Shown here one piece after another: positions 35,388-43,761 of a stretch of DNA of 64,000 bases; the stretch's first letter is position 1; each line of letters begins with the position of its first letter. The notes beneath the pieces were generated by a model, which did not search any database, was not told the origin of the DNA, and saw only the letters and a program-made list of their open reading frames with translations. Origin of the DNA: Desulfovibrio sp. (GTDB taxonomy: Bacteria > Desulfobacterota > Desulfovibrionia > Desulfovibrionales > Desulfovibrionaceae); the NCBI RefSeq assembly GCF_034006445.1, contig NZ_JAVESS010000006.1, positions 59,964 to 123,963 of the forward strand. Reading direction: 5' to 3'. The position numbers and the translations under genes were made by a program.

Positions 35388-35423
35388 CATACCCTTTGAG
35401 AATACACGTTCTCAAAGGGTATG
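35388..35423. terminator. 15-bp perfect hairpin after membrane protein gene
   Basis: The arms CATACCCTTTGAGAA and TTCTCAAAGGGTATG enclose a 6-nt loop. No T-run follows, so it may be an RNA-stability or Rho-dependent structure. Confidence 0.5.
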
Positions 35424-35544
35424 TGCGTTGCGGCAATAAAACGTCCGTAACGGCAAATGCTGGTGCGATGGCATGATGCAAAAGTCGCTGTCTGCGGATG
35501 CCCGCTTCAGACCACAAAACCCCTTGCGCCATTGTAACGTACAA

Positions 35545-35613
35545 TAAGAGTTTTAGGGGGAGGGGGTGTGGGGGAGGGACCCTTTTGCAAAAGGGTCCCT
35601 CCCCCACAAAGCA
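35545..35613 (-). repeat. Intergenic hairpin repeat (family A, copy 5)
   Basis: Starts about 28 bp past the fabZ stop, in the same sense relative to the gene as all other copies. Homology with copies 1 and 2 extends left to a CCCGCTTCAGA motif at about 35501. Confidence 0.75.
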
Positions 35614-35640
35614 CTTCAATTCCAATAAATCCGCGTTTCC

Positions 35641-36108
35641 TCAGTTTTTGGGCCTGTCGCCGATAGCTGCGGTAATCTGCGCTTCTGCCGCCAGTTTGCC
35701 GTCCACAAAGGCGCGGGCTTCCATTTTGCAGAGTCTGAGCTTGAGGCGCAGATTGGAGCATTCGAGGTCAAGGCGGTCGCCGGGCACCACCTGGCGGCGG
35801 AATTTCACAGCGTCGAGGCCGGTGAAAAGAAAAAGCTTGTCGTCCAGGTCGCCCATGCCCGCAGCTGCCAGCAGGCCGCCCGTCTGGGCCAGAGCCTCAA
35901 GGATGAGAACGCCGGGCATAATGGGCGCGTCGGGAAAGTGTCCCTGAAAAAAAGGTTCGTTAAAGGTCACGTTTTTGTATGCCTTTATGTGTGAACCGGG
36001 CACACACTCCACCACCCTGTCCACCAGCAGGAAGGGGTAGCGGTGGGGGAGCAGGCGCAAAATACGTTGTATGTCCATGCGTTGGGACTGAGGGGCTGAT
36101 TCCTGCAT
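35641..36108 (-). CDS. fabZ: (3R)-hydroxyacyl-ACP dehydratase FabZ
   Basis: A 155-residue hot-dog-fold dehydratase for fatty-acid elongation. LLPHRYPFLLVDRV is the family opening, with catalytic His in PHRYPFLLVD and Glu in APIMPGVLILEALAQTGG; FNEPFFQGHFPDAPIMPG is diagnostic. ATG 36108 has a textbook AGGAGGCCAC ribosome site; a longer in-frame frame upstream lies in repeat DNA. In related genomes it sits with lpx and skp/bamA genes, consistent with this envelope cluster. A family B repeat and a terminator separate it from skp. Confidence 0.95.
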   Translation of the reverse strand: MQESAPQSQRMDIQRILRLLPHRYPFLLVDRVVECVPGSHIKAYKNVTFNEPFFQGHFPDAPIMPGVLILEALAQTGGLLAAAGMGDLDDKLFLFTGLDAVKFRRQVVPGDRLDLECSNLRLKLRLCKMEARAFVDGKLAAEAQITAAIGDRPKN

Positions 36109-36207
36109 GTGGCCTCCTGGGTATTTCGGGTATGATACGGGGGCGGCCCATGGGGGACGGCCCATAATTGCTCGCTGGAATGTTGAAGCTCTCGAGCATG
36201 TAACACT

Positions 36208-36332
36208 AGAGCATTTAACACTTGAAATGCTCACGCGCGGCAGGCAAAAGCCTGCCTGTTCGCATTTCGTGGCAATGATTTTCAGAAAAATCCTTGCAGA
36301 GCAGTTAACTCATTTCATTCGTTAACTGCTCT
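36208..36332. repeat. Family B palindromic intergenic element
   Basis: Nearly identical to 21544-21670: AGAGCATTTAACACTTGAAA at the left, GGCAGGCAAAAGCCTGCCTG hairpin inside, and GTTAACTGCTCT at the right. It lies between skp and fabZ. Confidence 0.8.
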
Positions 36333-36334
36333 AG

Positions 36335-36440
36335 AAATGCTCGCTTGCGGCAGCAAACGTCTGCCTGCGCGCTTTTCGCGGCAAGGAGTCGCTGGAAAAT
36401 CACTGCACGCGGTCAGCTCTTTTCATTCGCAACATGCTCT
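36335..36440. repeat. Degenerate second family B element
   Basis: Directly next to the previous copy; it shares AAATGCTCGC, GGCAAGGA, CATTCGCAACATGCTCT and the overall layout, with many changes. Confidence 0.55.
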
Positions 36441-36497
36441 AAACACTGATTTGCCGAAGTGTGGCGCTTTTGCCTGAGCCGACGGCAGACGCCGCTG

Positions 36498-36535
36498 ATA
36501 AAAAAAGCCTCCCGCCCCGTCAGGGTCGAGAGGCT
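36498..36535 (-). terminator. Terminator of skp
   Basis: On the minus strand, AGCCTCTCGACCCTGACGGG pairs with GCGGGAGGCT and is followed by TTTTTTTA. It lies 26 bp past the skp stop. Confidence 0.75.
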
Positions 36536-36560
36536 GTATCACAGTCATGAAGAGACGGAG

Positions 36561-37106
36561 CTATTTTTTGCCGCCCTTGTCGTTCTTCTTTTCTTTATAA
36601 AGCTTGTTCACTTCGGTGAGCACGTCCTGGGTCAGATCCATAGACTGGTCGGCATACAGAACGCCGCCGGCGGTCACGTCCACCACGAAGTTGAAACCCT
36701 TGGTGCGGGCCACTTCATAGGTGGCGCTGAAAACCAGGGTAACCATATCCTGGCGCAGTTTGACTTCTTCCTGCTCAACCTTGCGCAGGAAGTTGCGGGT
36801 CTTCTGATCCAGATCCTGCTTGGCGCGAATGAATTCAAGCTTTTTTTCTTCGCTGACCTTGGGATTCTTGAGAGCTTCGGCCTTATTTTTCAGAGCTTCG
36901 CCCTGCTTTTCAAGAGCAGAACGTTCTTTGCCGAACTTGTCTTCCATCTGCTTCTTGGCTGCTTCGGCGGGATCGCTCTGAGTGGCCACTGTTTGCATGT
37001 CCACAACGCCAATTTTGGCAGCCGGCACGGCATTGCTGTCAGCCGCAAGCGCCGTTCCAGCCATGAGCATGCAGACCACTAAGGTCATCATCAAAACCTT
37101 GCGCAT
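36561..37106 (-). CDS. skp: OmpH/Skp family periplasmic chaperone
   Basis: A 181-residue secreted helical protein. The signal peptide MRKVLMMTLVVCMLMAGTAL ends at AA (cleavage about residue 21-22). AAKIGVVDMQTVATQSDPAEAAKKQMEDKFG is the OmpH start, followed by about 75 residues of charged coiled coil (tentacle helices) and a C-terminal VLYADQSMDLTQDVLTEVNKLYKEKK, also typical. Skp carries unfolded outer-membrane proteins to the Bam complex; bamA is upstream on the same strand, with the amidase gene between. A Rho-independent terminator follows. Confidence 0.92.
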   Translation of the reverse strand: MRKVLMMTLVVCMLMAGTALAADSNAVPAAKIGVVDMQTVATQSDPAEAAKKQMEDKFGKERSALEKQGEALKNKAEALKNPKVSEEKKLEFIRAKQDLDQKTRNFLRKVEQEEVKLRQDMVTLVFSATYEVARTKGFNFVVDVTAGGVLYADQSMDLTQDVLTEVNKLYKEKKNDKGGKK

Positions 37107-37310
37107 TTAAAGTACTCCTTCCCCATTGCTGTTTTTTATCTCGTCCTTGCGGAATTGGGATGACCCTCGCGCCGTAAGAAACTTGTATAATGGTAGGTTA
37201 ATGCGGCCTGCGCTCACGTTGCACAAGCAGGAGGCATGGTTGCCGCGCCGGTATATTTGGGCTTTACTGTTGCTGATACAACAGCCCGGCGCGTATTTGA
37301 AATCCCTGCA

Positions 37311-39926
37311 TCACATAGCACCAGCGCTTTCTGGCGTCAAGGAATTCTGGGCTGTCCGCTTTTTTAACAGTCGATCTTTATATGCAAGTATACCCTCGGC
37401 CAGTCCTTCGGCCAATGTCAGCCGGTATTTGGCGTTGGCGAGGTTACGGGCTTCTTCGGCATGGGTGCAATAGCCAAGTTCAACCAGCACCGCTGGCATC
37501 TGCGCGCCAAGCAGCACATGGAAAGGCGCGGATTTGACGCCGTTGTTACGTACAGTATACTCGCGTTTTTTCAGCCTGAAAAGGGCAATACGCTGAATAT
37601 CCTGAGCAAGTTTTTTTGATTCATCTACTCTTGCAGTGAGCATCACATCAGCCAGCATCTTTTGCATATCACCAAGACGATGATCGCTGCCAGCGTTTTC
37701 CAGTGCCGCAACACGCGCGGCTTCGGCATTTTGGGCCAGATCAAGATAGTAGGTTTCAAAGCCGTTGACCGACTTGTCATCATTGGCATTGATGTGGATG
37801 GAGACAAAAAGGTCTGCCCCCACCTCATTGGCGCGTGTTGTGCGTTCGCGCAGGGAAAGCCCGGTGTCGTTGGTGCGGCTGTAAACCACGTCAACCCCGT
37901 TGGCTTGCAGCAAGCGGCCGAGAGTCGTGGCCACGTCCAGGGTGACGACACGTTCAAGAATGCCATTGTGGTGGGTGCCAGGGTCACGGCCACCGTGCCC
38001 GGCGTCAATGAAGACCGTGCGCACCGTAAGGCCCAGCTGGCGGGCCATGTCATTGACATGCCGTGGCGCGTCGGAGGCGTTTGCCTGGTCACGCGGCTGG
38101 TCCTGCCCGGCAAAGCCCGCTCCGGCGCCCTGACGGGTGGGCAGAGGGGCATTGCCCGCCGCCACGTGCAACACTATGCGGCAGGGATTGCTTTCAGCCT
38201 GTGTGTCAAAGCGCCGTACATCCCTGAAGCTGAACTGCATCACCGCGCCGCCGCCCTTGCGGTCGCGCACGCGGACGGATTGCAAAAGGCTGCCCTTGAC
38301 CGTAACGCCCTGGCGCACGTCCTTGACGACGGAGGCATCGTCAAATTCCAGATACAGGCTGGAGCCTGCGCCTTTTTTGCCTTCTTCCAGCCGGGCGCGA
38401 TAGCGGGCCGGAGAAGAAAGATCCAGCACGATTTCCACGGAGTTCTTGCTCAGTGAATTCCAGGAAAGCGTGTGGACTTCAGGGGGTGTGGCCGGGGCGG
38501 GAGCTGTGCCAGCTTTGCCCACAGGCGCGGCGGCAACGTCAGTCCCGCCGGAAAGGCGCTGGCGTAGGGTTTTGGCCTGCGGCAGCATGTCGCCCTGCGG
38601 ATACAGGGTGGCGATGGCGTCAAGCAGCTCAAGGGCTTCCTGCGGCTGGTTCAGCCTGTCTGCCTCAATGGCTGCGGCCTGAAGGAGGGCGTCGTCCGCC
38701 AGAGCGCTTTTGGGAAATTCCTGCGCGAGGTTCAGATACAGGTCACGTGCCTGGCGGTATTCCGCTGCGAGGTGTGAGCAGTTGGCAAGGGACTCCTGGC
38801 TTGAAGCCGCACGAAAGAGCGCGCCTGGCGATATGGCCCAGTTTTTACGGCTTTGATAAATAAGCAGAAATTCCGCCGCCAGATCTTCCCAGGGTTGTCT
38901 CCAGCAGGAGCGTACCTTGTCGGCGCTCAGGCTTTCCATATCGGCCTTGGCCTTGCGGTAGCGCGGCAAGATCTGATCCTGGGGCAGGAGGGTGGCCGGG
39001 GCAGCCGCCAGAGCGGTGGAGCCTGGCACCGATTGGGTTGGCGCAGCTTGGGTTGGCGCAGATTGGGCGGGCGCAGATTGGGAGGGCGTGGCAGACGCGC
39101 CTGCATCAGCGCGCTTTTTATCCTTGTCCTGGGCAGAGGGGCTCGACGCCTGGTCTTCAATGGAAGGCCTGGCTTCAGCAGTGGCGACCTGTTTGGCTTC
39201 GGGGGCCGTGCGTCCCTGCGCGGAAGCCAGAAGGGTTTTTTCCAGGGCCAGGGCTTCGGGCAGCATGTCGCCCTTGGGATACTGGGTCTTGATGCGGTTG
39301 AGAAGTTCCAGCGCGCCCTTGTCATCCTTGAGCCAGGCCGCGCGGAGTCTGGCGGCGTGAAAAAGGGCGTCGTCGGCAAGGCGGCTGTCGGCGTGGCGCA
39401 TGGCCACAGCCTCGTAGCACTCTATGGCCTTGCGGGCATCGGCCTTGGCAAAGGAGCGGCGGGCGAGTTCCTCAAGGCTTTCCGCAGCGCGAAAAAGCGC
39501 AGCGGGGCGGTTGGGCCAGCCGGGATCGGCATCATAGATGGCGCGAAATTCCGCAGCCAGCTTTTCCCAGGGTTCACGCAGGTTGGCACGTTTTGCATCC
39601 AGGCGCAGCGTTTCAACGCCGGCCTTGGCGGTATCGTAGCGTTTGCCCGTGGGCGGCAAGGACGTGTAGCCTGTGTCATAAAAGAAAACTACCAGCAGGC
39701 AGAGGGCCAGCAAGAAAAACACAGGCGGGGCGAGGCGTCTGACGCCGTACCTGGCCTGACCTGAGTCCGCACCTTGCCCTTGCGACCTGCCCTCAGGCGC
39801 ATCCTTGGAAGGCCGCGGCGAGGGGCTCCGGGATTGCGTCCGAGGCTGTGCAGGGGCCTGAGCCGGGGTTGGGTTTTCTTTGCGGGCCACTGTTGTTCCT
39901 TGCTTGTGCTGGTGTTCGACTGTCAT
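37311..39926 (-). CDS. amiC: N-acetylmuramoyl-L-alanine amidase with duplicated TPR-like region and AMIN domain
   Basis: An 871-residue envelope protein. Residues 1-60 are disordered; a transmembrane anchor follows (VFFLLALCLLVVFFYD). Two homologous helical blocks of about 115 residues (about 90-215 and 330-455) share PWE.LAAEF..IY, PALFRAA, DSRLADDAL and YP.GDMLP, indicating internal duplication; a P/A/Q/S linker separates them. An AMIN-like domain (HTLSWNSLSKNSVEIVLDLS) precedes the catalytic Amidase_3 domain: VFIDAGHGGRDPGTHHNGILE gives zinc ligands His and Glu; VSIHINAND and VELGYCTHAEEA complete the site. It cleaves peptidoglycan in cell separation. It has its own upstream space after the bamA terminator. 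Confidence 0.9.
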   Translation of the reverse strand: MTVEHQHKQGTTVARKENPTPAQAPAQPRTQSRSPSPRPSKDAPEGRSQGQGADSGQARYGVRRLAPPVFFLLALCLLVVFFYDTGYTSLPPTGKRYDTAKAGVETLRLDAKRANLREPWEKLAAEFRAIYDADPGWPNRPAALFRAAESLEELARRSFAKADARKAIECYEAVAMRHADSRLADDALFHAARLRAAWLKDDKGALELLNRIKTQYPKGDMLPEALALEKTLLASAQGRTAPEAKQVATAEARPSIEDQASSPSAQDKDKKRADAGASATPSQSAPAQSAPTQAAPTQSVPGSTALAAAPATLLPQDQILPRYRKAKADMESLSADKVRSCWRQPWEDLAAEFLLIYQSRKNWAISPGALFRAASSQESLANCSHLAAEYRQARDLYLNLAQEFPKSALADDALLQAAAIEADRLNQPQEALELLDAIATLYPQGDMLPQAKTLRQRLSGGTDVAAAPVGKAGTAPAPATPPEVHTLSWNSLSKNSVEIVLDLSSPARYRARLEEGKKGAGSSLYLEFDDASVVKDVRQGVTVKGSLLQSVRVRDRKGGGAVMQFSFRDVRRFDTQAESNPCRIVLHVAAGNAPLPTRQGAGAGFAGQDQPRDQANASDAPRHVNDMARQLGLTVRTVFIDAGHGGRDPGTHHNGILERVVTLDVATTLGRLLQANGVDVVYSRTNDTGLSLRERTTRANEVGADLFVSIHINANDDKSVNGFETYYLDLAQNAEAARVAALENAGSDHRLGDMQKMLADVMLTARVDESKKLAQDIQRIALFRLKKREYTVRNNGVKSAPFHVLLGAQMPAVLVELGYCTHAEEARNLANAKYRLTLAEGLAEGILAYKDRLLKKRTAQNSLTPESAGAM

Positions 39927-40227
39927 TTTGGTGACAGAGTGCTGCCGCTTTCCTTGTGCCTGGGCCGGGTCGCCCGGAGCAATGCAATTTTTATGGTGCT
40001 CTTGTCGCGTTCTGGCGGCTGCGTGAGCCGCTGTTCGCTACTGAGGCGAAAGCACTGTAAGTCTGCGCGGTTAATCGCCGCAGTGAGCGCGTCTTAAATT
40101 TTGGGAATGTATGCGCTCAAAGTTCATCTGCTCTGGAGGCATGCGGGCTGCGGCCCTGGTTTTTTGTCGCCGCGCATACGCATTGCAAGCATATTTGCAC
40201 AATATATGCCAAAAAAGATTGACATGC

Positions 40228-40265
40228 AAAAAGAGCGTGGCGCGGGTTTATCCCCGCGCCACGCT
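40228..40265 (-). terminator. Terminator of lolC-lolD-bamA operon
   Basis: The arms AGCGTGGCGCGGG and CCCGCGCCACGCT flank a 6-nt loop; on the minus strand CTCTTTTTGC follows. It lies 68 bp past the bamA stop. Confidence 0.8.
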
Positions 40266-40332
40266 TACAGTTACGTCTGGTCAGCCTTGCGGCTGCTGGC
40301 GAAAGCCTTCGCGCCCTGTGAAGGTCTTTATC

Positions 40333-43092
40333 CTAGAAGAACTGGCCCATGCTGAATTCGATTCTGCCGCTGGGCATGTCTTTGTCGTAATCCTGCACCA
40401 TGGGGATGCCGTAGGCTATACGAAGGTCGCCCATGGGTGAACGCCAGCGAAGTTCCAGACCAGAGGAGGCGACGATGTACTTGTCCACGTCCTGGCCCAT
40501 GGTCTTGGAGTCGATGTTGAAGCCGGAGTCCACGAAGGGCACGATAGCCAGGCCCAGTTCCTTCTGGAAGGTCCAGATGTATTCGAGGTTGGCCACGCCC
40601 ATGCGGTCGCCGCCGATCTGTTCGCCGCCGTGCTTGTAGTCACGCGGCGAAAGGTCGGAATAGGCGTAACCACGGATGGTATCCATGCCGCCGACCCAGA
40701 AGCGTTCGAAAACGGGGACCCTGCTGTCGGTGTTCTGGAACACGCCACCAACACGCCCACGCAGGTGGATTGTGTTTTGCGGGTTAAACGACCAGAAGCC
40801 CTGCCAGTCGGCAACGGATTTGACGAAGTTGTCCGTACCGCCGAGGCCGCCGCCGCCGTATTCTGCCCACAGGCGGGAGATGGTGCCCTTGGTGGGACGT
40901 TCCTTGCTGTCGGTTGTGTCGCGCAGGATGCGTCCCGAAATGGCGCTGGTCCAGTTGATGCCCTTGTAGTCCCGGATGTAGGGAGAGCTGGTGTTGGACA
41001 CGTCATAGAGGTGATAGCGTTCCAGACGGTAGCCGGCGCCCACGGAGGTGTATTCACCGATAGGATACCCGAAGCGCACGGTGTCGCCTATGGTGTCCTT
41101 GGTGAAGTTGTCCCAGTAGTCGTGGGTGTAGTAAATGTCGTTGCCGAAGGAAAGGTCGGTGTCATAGACGCGCGGGTTGGTGAAGGACAGGGTGCCCGAC
41201 GTGCGCCGCCAGGAGAAGAAGCCCTGCAACTGCAGCCAGTAGCCGCGACCGAAGAGGTTGCGCTCCATGATGGAGGCGCTCACGCCCACGTCATAGTAAC
41301 TGGAGTAGCCGATACCGCCCATGATGGCGCCGGTATTGGCTTCCTTGACCTTGACCTTGAGGTCGACTTCGTCTTCCTGCCCGGTGGGGATGATCTCCAT
41401 ATCCACAGCGCCGAAGAAACGCAGGCGGTTCAGGCGCTCGTTGGAGCGGCGCAGCTTGGCGCCTTCATACATGTCGCCGTCGCCGAGGCGCATTTCGCGC
41501 AGGATGACGTTGTCGCGCGTTTTTGTGTTGCCTTCGACCACCAGGCGGCGGATGAAAACTTTCTGCTTTTTGTTGACAACGTAGCCCACATCCACCTGAT
41601 CGGTGCCGTCGTCAGCCTTCATCAGTTTTGTGTCCACTTCGGCGAAGGCGTAGCCGTAGTCGGAGTAGTAGTCGGTCAAACGCTTGGAGTCTTCCTGCAT
41701 GACAGTGAGGGAGAAGTACTTGTTGGACTTCTGCCAGTCGTCCATCTGCACAACTTCAAGCATCTTGTCTTCGCTGTCGATGATGTCGCCCGCGAAAACC
41801 ACGTTGCGTACAGTATAGCGGGGGCCTTCGTTGACCACATAGGTGACGTAGATGCCGTCATCCTTGTAATCGACCTGGGGTGCGCTCACCTGAATGTCAA
41901 CATAGCCCTCGTTAAGGCCGAAAGCGGCGATGGCGTTGGTGTCGCGCTCAAGATATTCTTCCTTGAGCACACCGGTTCCTGTCAGCCACGAGAACATGCC
42001 GCGCGGCTTGAGGGCCATGTATTTTTCAATGTCGCCCTTGTTCAGGGTCTTGAGGCCTTCGATATTTACTTCTTTGACGTAGAGCTTGTTGCCTTCGTCC
42101 ACATTGATGACGAGTACCGCCCCGCGGCCGCTATGGCGGTCTTCAAGGCGGTAGTTGGCCTTGGCGAGATAGTAGCCTTCCTTGCGGTACAGCTCTGTAA
42201 TTTTCTGCAGGTCGTCGGAAAGCACCTGCTCGTTGAGCACGTTGCCGGTTCTGGTGCCCATGGCCGCAAGGACGTCATCCTTGCTGATGCCCTTGGAGCC
42301 TTCCACCACGATGCTGTCGATGCGGGGCTTTTCCACCACGGTAAAGACGAGCACATTGCCCTCAAGAGTGGCCTGAACGTCGCTGAAATAGCCCATTTCC
42401 CAGATGCGCTTCACCTCTTCGTTGATGGCGTTGGCATCGGGAGTGTCGCCCTTGCGGATGGTCAGGCGCATGAGCACGGTGTCCGGGTCCATAACATTCA
42501 TGCCGCGCACCTGCACGTCGGCAAGGCCGCCCTTGGCGGCAGCGGGCGCGCCCATGGGCACGAAGCCGGGGCCGTTGTCTGCCAGTTGCGGCGCGGGAGC
42601 GGCGTTGGCCTTGGTCATTTCGGCCGCGCGGCTCGCCAGGGTGCTGGCACAGTCGCTGAGGGCGACCAGGGAGTTGCGCTCAAAACCCGCAGGCACGGCT
42701 TCGCCCTGCTGCACGGGAACAAGGCGCGTATCCATGCTGAAGCCGTCGCCAAGCTGGTTGAAGCTGCCGTATATGACAAGCTGCGCGCCAGCCTGACGGC
42801 CCAAAGTGCGCGCCGTGGCAAGATCAATGTTCTCGCCGTGGCGTTGCTGCAACTGACGCGCCGTATTCATCGGCACGACATTCATGCCGTTCTGCTTGAG
42901 CTGGTCGGCAATGATCTGGGGCACATCTCGGGCGGCATTGGGCATATCGGGCCCGGCATTGACCTGAAAGGGCAGCACAAGAACCAGAGGCCCCTGGGCT
43001 GCTTTCGCTTCGCCGGGCGCAAGCTGCACAGCGCAAACCAGAGCTGTAATGCAGAGGATGTTAGAGAGAAGATTATGCAACATTTTTTTCAT
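40333..43092 (-). CDS. bamA: Outer-membrane assembly factor BamA with extra N-terminal domain
   Basis: A 919-residue Omp85 protein. A signal peptide (MKKMLHNLLSNILCITALVC) is followed by about 130 residues (PLVLVLPFQVNAGPDMPNAA to about 165) that resemble the TolB-N/FlgO-like fold rather than POTRA. Five POTRA domains follow from about 185 (VQVRGMNVMDPDTVLMRLTI, PRIDSIVVEGSKGISKDDVL, LYVKEVNIEGLKTLNKGDIE, YTVRNVVFAG, VFIRRLVVEGNTKTRDNVIL). The barrel has WVGGMDTIRGYAYSD with the conserved RGY loop and ends in phenylalanine (FSMGQFF), the beta-signal. It is larger than typical 800-residue BamA. It overlaps the lolD stop by 20 bp and forms an operon with lolC-lolD. Confidence 0.95.
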   Translation of the reverse strand: MKKMLHNLLSNILCITALVCAVQLAPGEAKAAQGPLVLVLPFQVNAGPDMPNAARDVPQIIADQLKQNGMNVVPMNTARQLQQRHGENIDLATARTLGRQAGAQLVIYGSFNQLGDGFSMDTRLVPVQQGEAVPAGFERNSLVALSDCASTLASRAAEMTKANAAPAPQLADNGPGFVPMGAPAAAKGGLADVQVRGMNVMDPDTVLMRLTIRKGDTPDANAINEEVKRIWEMGYFSDVQATLEGNVLVFTVVEKPRIDSIVVEGSKGISKDDVLAAMGTRTGNVLNEQVLSDDLQKITELYRKEGYYLAKANYRLEDRHSGRGAVLVINVDEGNKLYVKEVNIEGLKTLNKGDIEKYMALKPRGMFSWLTGTGVLKEEYLERDTNAIAAFGLNEGYVDIQVSAPQVDYKDDGIYVTYVVNEGPRYTVRNVVFAGDIIDSEDKMLEVVQMDDWQKSNKYFSLTVMQEDSKRLTDYYSDYGYAFAEVDTKLMKADDGTDQVDVGYVVNKKQKVFIRRLVVEGNTKTRDNVILREMRLGDGDMYEGAKLRRSNERLNRLRFFGAVDMEIIPTGQEDEVDLKVKVKEANTGAIMGGIGYSSYYDVGVSASIMERNLFGRGYWLQLQGFFSWRRTSGTLSFTNPRVYDTDLSFGNDIYYTHDYWDNFTKDTIGDTVRFGYPIGEYTSVGAGYRLERYHLYDVSNTSSPYIRDYKGINWTSAISGRILRDTTDSKERPTKGTISRLWAEYGGGGLGGTDNFVKSVADWQGFWSFNPQNTIHLRGRVGGVFQNTDSRVPVFERFWVGGMDTIRGYAYSDLSPRDYKHGGEQIGGDRMGVANLEYIWTFQKELGLAIVPFVDSGFNIDSKTMGQDVDKYIVASSGLELRWRSPMGDLRIAYGIPMVQDYDKDMPSGRIEFSMGQFF

Positions 43093-43759
43093 ACAGTGTC
43101 CCCGCTTTCAGTTCCAGAGTGCGGCCCATGCCTGCGGCCAGCTCCCGATTGTGCGTCACGACCACGAGTGTCATGCCCAGTTCGCGGTTAAGTTCGTTCA
43201 TGAGTGTGCCCACCTGCGTTCCGGTGCCTTCGTCCAGATTGCCGGTGGGCTCGTCGGCCAGCAGAACTCGCGGGCGCATCAGCACCGCGCGGGCAATGGC
43301 CACCCTTTGCCTTTCGCCGCCTGAAAGCGTGGAAATCTTGCTTTCCATACGAGCCGAAAGGCCCACGCGTTCGAGCATTTCGCGGGCCTTGGACATGATG
43401 ACGGCCTGGCGTTCACCGCCGATTATGGCCGGCATGGCCACGTTCTCCACTGCCGAAAACTCCGGCAAGAGATGATGAAACTGAAAAACGAAGCCCAGCG
43501 TTCTGTTGCGGAAGGCCGCCTTCTGGTCAGGCGTCATGCGCGCCATGTCCTGACCGTCAAAAAAGACAGCGCCCGTACTTGGAGTATCAAGAGCACCCAT
43601 AAGATGCAAGAGGGTGCTCTTGCCGGAGCCGGAAGTTCCCACGATGGCAAGGGCCTCGCCTTCTTCCACGACAAGATTGATATTCTTGAGAATTTCAAGA
43701 TTTTCACCTGGCGCAGAAAAGATTTTGCTCACGTTGGAAAATTTGTAGAGTGCGGACAT
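43073..43759 (-). CDS. lolD: Lipoprotein-releasing ABC ATPase LolD
   Basis: A 228-residue ABC ATPase. Walker A is GTSGSGKSTLLHLMGALDTP; Q-loop FVFQFHHLLPEFSAVENV; signature LSGGERQRVAIARA; Walker B VLLADEPTGNLD; switch His in VVVTHN. It powers release of outer-membrane lipoproteins from the inner membrane together with the adjacent LolC/E permease, whose stop is 2 bp upstream. The 3' end overlaps bamA. Confidence 0.93.
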   Translation of the reverse strand: MSALYKFSNVSKIFSAPGENLEILKNINLVVEEGEALAIVGTSGSGKSTLLHLMGALDTPSTGAVFFDGQDMARMTPDQKAAFRNRTLGFVFQFHHLLPEFSAVENVAMPAIIGGERQAVIMSKAREMLERVGLSARMESKISTLSGGERQRVAIARAVLMRPRVLLADEPTGNLDEGTGTQVGTLMNELNRELGMTLVVVTHNRELAAGMGRTLELKAGTLYEKNVA

Positions 43760-43761
43760 GG

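Noticed and set aside
40630..43191. 853-codon open frame antisense to bamA
   Set aside because: It mirrors the codon positions of bamA in GC-rich DNA, has H/V/A-rich composition and no domain; bamA is certain.
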